From Vibrio nitrifigilis (lineage in GTDB: Bacteria > Pseudomonadota > Gammaproteobacteria > Enterobacterales > Vibrionaceae), in assembly GCF_015686695.1 (NCBI RefSeq), contig NZ_JADPMR010000001.1, positions 2,914,001 through 2,978,000 of the forward strand: a DNA stretch of 64,000 nucleotides, read 5' to 3'. Made by a program: the position numbers and the translations under genes. Shown piece by piece: positions 61,800 to 64,000 of this stretch. The stretch's first letter is position 1. Each line of letters opens with the position of its first letter. The notes beneath the pieces were generated by a model. The model saw nothing but the letters and a program-made list of their open reading frames with translations. It made no database searches and was not told the origin of the DNA.

Positions 61800-63257
61800 T
61801 TGTCATCAGTAAAAGTCAGAGCGACGATTGTAGAGGACAATACGGGCATCAAAAGCCAACTGCCTATCTTGCTAACCGAGCAAGGAGAGTTAGGTACGGT
61901 CACGGACTACCTACTCAAGCTAGAGGCGGACGGGATGAGTAACTCCGTCATGAATGGATTTCTTCAAGCGGTGTCCTTGTTGCTGGATTATATGGAAGCA
62001 AATAGAGGATTGTTTGACGATCCGAAGTTGCTCTTCCAGACCTTTTCTAAGCGGTTGTATACAGGAACGATTGGTGAAGATGGACTTGACCCCTCTGGTT
62101 TATATTGGGTGCCAAGCTCAAACAATAACGTGAATAAGCACATTCACCGACTGACGGCATTCACCGATTGGTTGGTAGACAAACAAGGTTCTGCGTCAAT
62201 GAATCCCTTGCGTGATGCCACACCTCATGAGCAGCGATTGAATTACGCCGCATGGTATCGAAAAAATCAAAATGATTTCCTTGGTCATATCGAAGATAAG
62301 ACCGTCAATAAAACCATCCGTAAGGCGCGAACCATTAAGGGGCGCACACCACTCACCAAAACCGAAGATGATGTTATCGCCTTTCCTGAAAAGCATTGGG
62401 AGGATTTTTATATAAACGGCATTGGTGGTGCAAGTGACCCACGCGTGGCTCTCAGGGACAAATTAATACTCCTGCTCATGCACGGTGGCGGACTGCGCGA
62501 AAGTGAAGCTTTAACGCTTTGGGTGACAGATGTGTTTGAAGATCCCTATGAGCCAGGTAGTGCTATCGTTCGAATTTATAATGAAGTCGATGGCAAAGCT
62601 CCAAGTGACCCTGAAGTTCGCTCTAAAAATCAGAATAGAGAAACGTACTTAAAAGAAAAGTATGCGCGTATCCCTCGCCAACGCATGAAAGGCACTGCGC
62701 ATCTTGGTTGGAAGAACCGTGTGGTTGACCATAAAGACAACTACATACAGGTTCAATGGTTTCCCACCGACTATGGCAAAGTGTTTATGTCACTGTGGAA
62801 AAACTATCAAAAGTACCGCGCCAGTATAGACTGTCACCACCCTTATGCATTTATTTCGTTTCATCACCGCGCCTTCGGTAATCCTTATACCATCAACGCT
62901 TTCCATGATAACTACGCCACCGGCTTGAAGCGCATTGGTTTAGAGCCAAACAAAGCAGAAGGCAAAGACCCTCACGGGCATCGACATAATTACGGTAGAC
63001 GACTGGAGCGTTCAGGTCTGAACCCTTTGGTGATCCGACGTTGTATGCACCACAAATCTCTGGACTCACAAATTCCCTACACAGGCAAAGGCCAGCAAGA
63101 AATCTCTGACGAACTGACCCAAGCCACGCTGCAACTGGCAAACCCTGAATCCAAAGTCAAAGCACTGGACTGGAAAGCTCTGGTTGAGCATGGCTTTGAT
63201 GACATCGACCCGCAGGGATACTTCACAGGCAAACATCCAAAATTGAGTGGTAAATAA
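61800..63257 (+). CDS. gmtY: Tyrosine recombinase, probable GmtY of a Gamma-Mobile-Trio element
   Basis: A 485-residue site-specific recombinase. The C-terminal catalytic domain has R233 (GGLRESEAL), H392-x-x-R395 (HGHRHNYG), H418 and the nucleophile Y427 (IPYTGK); the R395-H418-Y427 spacing equals that of XerD. The R233-to-H392 interval (159 residues) is much longer than in XerD, pointing to an insertion. The N-terminal part (about 35-135) looks like a SAM-like core-binding domain. It starts at TTG 61800 with AGGGA upstream. The stop overlaps the next start (TAATG). Recombinase assignment is firm; the GmtY name rests on overall resemblance and gene order. Confidence 0.75.
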   Translation: MSSVKVRATIVEDNTGIKSQLPILLTEQGELGTVTDYLLKLEADGMSNSVMNGFLQAVSLLLDYMEANRGLFDDPKLLFQTFSKRLYTGTIGEDGLDPSGLYWVPSSNNNVNKHIHRLTAFTDWLVDKQGSASMNPLRDATPHEQRLNYAAWYRKNQNDFLGHIEDKTVNKTIRKARTIKGRTPLTKTEDDVIAFPEKHWEDFYINGIGGASDPRVALRDKLILLLMHGGGLRESEALTLWVTDVFEDPYEPGSAIVRIYNEVDGKAPSDPEVRSKNQNRETYLKEKYARIPRQRMKGTAHLGWKNRVVDHKDNYIQVQWFPTDYGKVFMSLWKNYQKYRASIDCHHPYAFISFHHRAFGNPYTINAFHDNYATGLKRIGLEPNKAEGKDPHGHRHNYGRRLERSGLNPLVIRRCMHHKSLDSQIPYTGKGQQEISDELTQATLQLANPESKVKALDWKALVEHGFDDIDPQGYFTGKHPKLSGK

Positions 63258-64000
63258 TGGCAGGGAAAAAAGGTAAAAAACATGACGGACGTTCATCGGA
63301 TTTAACCTTCTCTTGGATGCTCACCACGCTTGGTGCTGAGTGGCAGCAATGGCAGGAATTGGCCGCAGAGTGGATGGTGACACAAAAAACTGGTACTCAA
63401 CACAAGCAGAAGGCGTTAACCCGCTTCTTTGAGTCTTATGTTGCTGAATATGTGACTTATGCGGTTGCCGATATAGATTTGTTTTTTAAGGGCTACAAAG
63501 GACATCAATGCTCCAGTGAAGAGTTGGAGAAACTAGCAAAAGCTCGATTAACAAATGCGTATGAAATTTCAGCGAGCGTCAATATCCCTTGCGACTTCAT
63601 CGACTTTGTTATTGAAAAAGTGTTCTCGGAAGAAGATGACAATGGCAAGCTAGTACCGCTGGTTCAAAATCCGCTTAGCAAAATTAAAAGACAAAACTCC
63701 ATTACCGAAACCGTGCGTAACCCCTTGCCATATCGCTATATTCAGGACTTACGCCAAATCCTCTGTCCACTGCCTGACAAAACTGAACTGACCGTCATTG
63801 AACAAAACCTCAAGGACGATGAACAACTTCTTCCTGCTTATCATTACCGCCACTTCAAGCACTGGACGTGGGCGCAGCAGCAGACAGGACAAACTAATGA
63901 AGGTCGTAGTGATGGTGACTGGTTTGAGGTTGAGCCAGAGCTGATTGATAAAACCGACCCGGATTGTGTTTGGCGCACCAAAGAAGTGACGCGAAATAAT
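63257..64000 (+). CDS. gmtZ: N-terminal part of the second element protein, possible GmtZ
   Basis: The frame opened by ATG 63257 stays open to the window edge (248 residues seen) and starts MAGKKGKKHDGRSSDLTFSW. A Lys-rich start is followed by a helical region (about 18-90, EWQQWQELAAEWM, HKQKALTRFFESYV) resembling the core-binding domain of integrases. No catalytic residues lie in the visible part. Coupling to the recombinase gene by a one-base overlap fits a two-recombinase system such as gmtY-gmtZ. The name is tentative. Confidence 0.55.
   Translation, partial: MAGKKGKKHDGRSSDLTFSWMLTTLGAEWQQWQELAAEWMVTQKTGTQHKQKALTRFFESYVAEYVTYAVADIDLFFKGYKGHQCSSEELEKLAKARLTNAYEISASVNIPCDFIDFVIEKVFSEEDDNGKLVPLVQNPLSKIKRQNSITETVRNPLPYRYIQDLRQILCPLPDKTELTVIEQNLKDDEQLLPAYHYRHFKHWTWAQQQTGQTNEGRSDGDWFEVEPELIDKTDPDCVWRTKEVTRNN

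Larger units (their letters stand above)
61610..64000 (+). mobile_element. Left end of an integrated element, probable Gamma-Mobile-Trio (GMT) island
   Basis: From just after the rplS terminator to the window edge the sequence holds AT-rich repeats and palindromes, a tyrosine recombinase gene and a second overlapping gene that runs off the edge. Core synteny downstream of rplS is interrupted. The two proteins look like GmtY and GmtZ, which with GmtX define GMT elements known for carrying defence and toxin cargo in Vibrio and relatives. The exact left boundary is not visible, since the right end and any duplicated attachment site are outside the window. Confidence 0.65.

Overview
The window reads as a chromosomal segment of a Vibrio species. 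Supporting this are the gene neighbourhoods ftsB-ispD-ispF-truD-surE-pcm-nlpD-rpoS / mutS / pncC-recA-recX-alaS-lysC-csrA, the serine/arginine tRNA array, oadGAB and luxS, and protein sequences (RpoS, RimM, AlaS, LuxS) that closely resemble Vibrio forms I know. A formate hydrogenlyase (FHL) locus with a full set of hyp genes is present in only some vibrios (V. tritonius and relatives are known hydrogen producers), so a hydrogen-evolving Vibrio is the best guess.

Positions 1-13,768 hold the right part of the FHL super-locus, all on the plus strand. It starts with the end of the small hydrogenase subunit (hyfI/hycG), the chaperone-like hycH/hyfJ and the protease hycI. A sigma-54 promoter with upstream palindromes then drives hydN-fdhF. 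Next come the FhlA activator, the FdhD sulfurtransferase and a hypF-C-D-E-A-B operon that builds and inserts the NiFe(CN)2CO cofactor. FdhF carries cysteine where the E. coli enzyme has selenocysteine.

Positions 13,788-28,502 carry metabolic and housekeeping genes: an OlsF-type bifunctional acyltransferase, an aldehyde dehydrogenase, an M17 aminopeptidase, a glutathione S-transferase divergent from a LysR regulator, tRNA-Ile2, the macromolecular synthesis cluster rpsU-yqeY-dnaG-rpoD, tsaD, an alpha/beta hydrolase and plsY.

Positions 28,694-46,024 are dense core genome: folB-folK-uppP, ftsB-ispD-ispF-truD-surE-pcm-nlpD-rpoS, convergent mutS, then pncC, an SOS-controlled recA, recX, alaS, lysC and csrA. 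Positions 46,170-47,487 hold two tRNA-Ser(GCT) and seven tRNA-Arg(ACG) genes, the last five spaced at exactly 170 bp. After these come the sodium-pumping oxaloacetate decarboxylase operon oadGAB, a quinone-oxidoreductase-like gene, yqaA-gshA, an SLT-like lipoprotein, luxS, yfjD-ypjD, ffh and rpsP-rimM-trmD-rplS.

Immediately after the rplS terminator the sequence changes to an AT-rich stretch with palindromes and short repeats. Two overlapping genes follow: a tyrosine recombinase and a second protein cut by the window edge. They resemble the gmtY-gmtZ pair of Gamma-Mobile-Trio elements, which carry anti-phage defence and toxin cargo. This is the most promising accessory region, but its cargo lies outside the window. 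No CRISPR array, insertion sequence or rRNA was seen.
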